Positions 55,657-57,876 of a stretch of DNA of 57,876 bases are shown here, piece after piece. The stretch's first letter is position 1. Every line of letters begins with the position of its first letter. The notes below the pieces were generated by a model, which made no database searches, had not been told where the DNA came from, and saw only the letters and a program-made list of their open reading frames with translations. The position numbers and the translations under genes are program-made. The DNA is taken from positions 1 through 57,876 of the IMG/VR virus record IMGVR_UViG_3300035195_000696, one strand, 5' to 3'. Source of the stretch: a virus.

Positions 55657-57125
55657 TGTTAGTATTAAGTGATACATCAGCAGAACGAGCAGTGCTTGCA
55701 GGGCTGTGCAAGTATGGTCATGATGGCTGGTTAGATATAGCAGATATTGTAACCGCATCCACATTCACTGTAGATAGTAATGTGGTACTGTTTAAATGTC
55801 TAAAAACTATTTTTGATAAAGAAGAAGTACAAACATCTATTGATGTGGCATCTATCTTTTCTGTTGCTGAAGAGTTAACTCTTGGTGCAGTTATTCAGAG
55901 AAAAGAGGAAGTCCAGCATCTCAAAGCAGTAATAGATTTCCCTGTGAATCTGGACAACGTCAGAAAGTTCGCAGCAAAAATTCGTAAATTAGAAATCGCT
56001 AGATTGCTCAAGAAGCAACTAGAAGGGGCTGGAGATAAATTGCTGGATGTTACTGGTACAGAGAGCATTGGCTCTATTCTGGCTGTAGCTGAAGACGCTG
56101 TTTTTGACTTTACTAATGTGCTTAACGATTCTGACGGCAAACCAGAAACCATCGGTAGTGATATAGATGCGTATGTAAAAGACCTTGTAGAAAATAAAGT
56201 TGATCAAGTAGGTATTGCTACTGGGTTTCCTGCATATGATCAAGCTATAGGTGGAGGACTACGAAAATCTACAGTCAACGTCATTGCTGCAAGACCAAAA
56301 ACTGGTAAAACTCTTTTATCTGATAATATGGGTTTTTATATAGCTAGCGAACTAGGTATTCCAGTATTAAATATGGACACTGAGATGACTAAGGAAGATC
56401 ATATTAATCGTGTGCTTGCTATGATGACAGAGATTGAGATTAATGATATAGAAACGGGCAGGTTCGCTGCAACACCCGGAAAGAAAACAAAAATAAAAGA
56501 AGCAATGGCAACACTCAAAAAGACACCATATTATCACAAGTCTATTGCTGGTAAAAGTTTTGATGATCAGATGTCTATTGTGCGTAGATGGATCGTAAAA
56601 GAAGTAGGACTAAATGATGATGGGACAGCAAAAGATTGTGTCATCTTCTATGACTACCTAAAATTGATGGATACGCAAGGCATGAGTGCAGATATGAAAG
56701 AGTATCAACTGTTGGGATTTATGATGACACAGTTACATAACTTTGCAACAAAATATAAAATACCTATCATGGCATTTATTCAATTAAACCGTGACGGTAT
56801 AACAAAAGAGAGTACAGATACGGCTAGCGGATCAGATAGAATTGTATGGCTCTGTAGCAACTTCAGTATCTTTAAACGTAAATCGTCTGAAGAGATTGCT
56901 GAAGACGGTGCAGACAATGGAAACCGCAAGCTAGTTCCGCTTATTAGTCGTCACGGTGGAGGCCTAGACGACAACGACTACATCAACTGTAATATGAAGG
57001 GTTGGTGTGCAAAAATTACCGAAGGTAAAACTAAATTAGAAGTGATGAATAATCGACAACAAACATCAGATGGCTTTTTGGTAGAGGGTGAAAATGAAAA
57101 CAATGAACAAATCCCGTTTGAGTGA
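55656..57125 (+). CDS. DnaB-type replicative helicase
   Basis: 489 aa. N-terminal helical domain (SAERAVLAGLCKYGHDGWLD), linker, then the RecA-like core: FPAYDQAIGGGLRKSTVNVI, AARPKTGKTLLSD (Walker A), VLNMDTEMTKEDHINR, CVIFYDYLKLMD (Walker B) and AFIQLNRDGIT. These are the DnaB/T4 gp41-like motifs. It unwinds DNA at the fork and is followed by the primase; they overlap by 32 bases. Acidic tail. Confidence 0.9.
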   Translation: MLVLSDTSAERAVLAGLCKYGHDGWLDIADIVTASTFTVDSNVVLFKCLKTIFDKEEVQTSIDVASIFSVAEELTLGAVIQRKEEVQHLKAVIDFPVNLDNVRKFAAKIRKLEIARLLKKQLEGAGDKLLDVTGTESIGSILAVAEDAVFDFTNVLNDSDGKPETIGSDIDAYVKDLVENKVDQVGIATGFPAYDQAIGGGLRKSTVNVIAARPKTGKTLLSDNMGFYIASELGIPVLNMDTEMTKEDHINRVLAMMTEIEINDIETGRFAATPGKKTKIKEAMATLKKTPYYHKSIAGKSFDDQMSIVRRWIVKEVGLNDDGTAKDCVIFYDYLKLMDTQGMSADMKEYQLLGFMMTQLHNFATKYKIPIMAFIQLNRDGITKESTDTASGSDRIVWLCSNFSIFKRKSSEEIAEDGADNGNRKLVPLISRHGGGLDDNDYINCNMKGWCAKITEGKTKLEVMNNRQQTSDGFLVEGENENNEQIPFE

Positions 57126-57876
57126 TCAGAAGAAATTAAAAGTTCTTTGTGATTTGGCATGTGAAAACATAGAGGAACTTTTTGACTACTTTGATCTTGA
57201 ATATAAAGACAAGGGAAAAATGTATAGTATGTCTTGTCCTATACATGGTGGAGACAATGATTCCGCATTAAACATTTATTATGTGGGAGATGAAAATTAT
57301 GATGACTATAAAGGTAACTGGAAATGTAGAACTCACGGTTGCGAGAAATGCTTTAGAGGATCGCTCGTAGGTTTTATTAGAGGTATTATATCTCATAGAA
57401 AATATAAGTGGTATAAGCAAGGAGATAAGACAGCGACCTTTAAAGAGGCTGTAACATTTCTAGAAAAGTTTGTTAATAAAGATATGAAGGATATCAAGAT
57501 TACTAACATTAATAGGGATAAGTCTAACTTTACTAATGCTATTAATCACATAAAAGAAAATCAGCCTGTTGATATTCCTAAAGTTACCAGATCGTCTGTA
57601 CGAAAGGCCTTGTCCATACCTGCTGAATATTTTATCCAAAGAGGTTACACAAAAGAGATTTTGGATAGGTATGACGTAGGACTTTGTAATATCGCAGGCA
57701 AGCCTATGTGTAATCGTGCTGTAGCACCGATATATGATATTACTGGCGATAATATGGTAGGTTGTACAGGAAGAAGCATCTACGAGGCCTGTCCTAAATG
57801 TGGTGCTTATCATAATCCTAATAATGATTGTCCTAATCCAGAAATTAGATGGGCTTATTCTAAGTGGAAACATAGT
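57094..57876 (+). CDS. DNA primase, truncated at the right edge
   Basis: 261 codons visible, open to the end of the window. ATG 57094 follows GAGGGTG; ATG 57103 is an alternative. MYSMSCPIHGGDNDSALNIY and WKCRTHGCEKCFRGSLVGF give a CHC2-type zinc finger (CPxH ... CxxHxCxxC). Later SIPAEYFIQRGYTKEILDRY, DVGLCNIAGKPMCNRAVAPI, YDITGDNMVGCTGRSIY is the start of the DnaG-like core (RxVxPI, GxxGR). CPKCGAYHNPNNDC may form a second zinc site. The TOPRIM end lies beyond the window. Confidence 0.85.
   Translation, partial: MKTMNKSRLSDQKKLKVLCDLACENIEELFDYFDLEYKDKGKMYSMSCPIHGGDNDSALNIYYVGDENYDDYKGNWKCRTHGCEKCFRGSLVGFIRGIISHRKYKWYKQGDKTATFKEAVTFLEKFVNKDMKDIKITNINRDKSNFTNAINHIKENQPVDIPKVTRSSVRKALSIPAEYFIQRGYTKEILDRYDVGLCNIAGKPMCNRAVAPIYDITGDNMVGCTGRSIYEACPKCGAYHNPNNDCPNPEIRWAYSKWKHS

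Noticed and set aside
57460-57873. 137-aa open frame on the minus strand at the right edge
   Set aside because: Antisense to the primase, whose zinc finger and core motifs are clear; no ribosome site or family pattern.
1-57876. CRISPR array, insertion sequence or integrase
   Set aside because: No regularly spaced repeats, transposase or recombinase of the tyrosine/serine type was seen in any frame.

Overview
The window looks like part of a large, AT-rich, tailed-phage genome with densely packed genes. Phage signatures include a T4 rIIA/rIIB-like pair, a UvsX/RecA-like recombinase, a DnaB-type helicase followed by a primase, PhoH, a class II ribonucleotide reductase, dCMP deaminase, a small sigma factor, a ClpP-like protease, a holin-like membrane protein, a tail-fibre-type protein, HNH endonucleases and many overlapping small genes. 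No integrase, terminase, portal or recognisable capsid gene is visible, so this is only part of the genome. Two genes point to a planctomycete host: a DUF1501 protein with the end of a Tat-type leader (left edge) and a complete DUF1559 pilin-like protein (4526-5512). Both families are expanded in Planctomycetota. The host assignment is inference.

Layout, left to right. 1-2971: DUF1501, a two-cluster ferredoxin, an FkbM-type methyltransferase and a glycosyltransferase-like gene. 3038-6928: small membrane proteins (including PspC-like), the DUF1559 protein and a minimal kinase-like protein. 7008-12905: rIIA/rIIB-like genes, a tRNA T-arm-like hairpin, a zinc-ribbon protein with a possible RuvA domain III tail, and a RuvB-like helicase. 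12954-15229: a secreted thioredoxin-like protein, a membrane coiled-coil protein, an actin-like ATPase and a methyltransferase. 15230-17520 (minus strand, the only such block): a glycosyltransferase-like protein, a CMP-sugar synthetase and a DRE-TIM aldolase. 17887-19955: HNH endonuclease, exported trypsin-like protease and subtilase. 20139-25402: putative nuclease, macro domain, nucleoside deoxyribosyltransferase-like protein, SET domain, GMP reductase and GT4 glycosyltransferase. 25437-35682: conserved phage proteins, PAP2, sigma factor, ClpP-like, a DeoC-like barrel without its catalytic lysines, a singly transcribed abundant-looking protein, a membrane-protein cluster, a papain-like protease and a tail-fibre-like protein. 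35817-47192: small membrane proteins, a papain-like pseudoprotease, a beta-structured appendage protein and a run of glycan genes (GT2, epimerase, RmlC, GT4, sulfotransferase). 47256-57876: nucleotide metabolism, recombination and replication, ending inside the primase.

Most genes sit in tight plus-strand operons with overlapping starts and stops. Near-consensus sigma-70-type promoters recur in the gaps, and all clear plus-strand ones have a 16-bp spacer. Two intergenic regions (17740-17839 and 35678-35787) can fold into about 100-nt RNAs closed by long helices. One strong intrinsic terminator (31313-31343) isolates the 200-aa gene.

How the genes may work together: the right end makes and copies DNA; the glycan genes could decorate virions or remodel the host surface; and the unusual set of proteases (trypsin-like, subtilase, papain-like), with no peptidoglycan hydrolase in view, would fit a virus attacking a protein-rich cell envelope. 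No search could be run, so all family names come from motifs read by eye.
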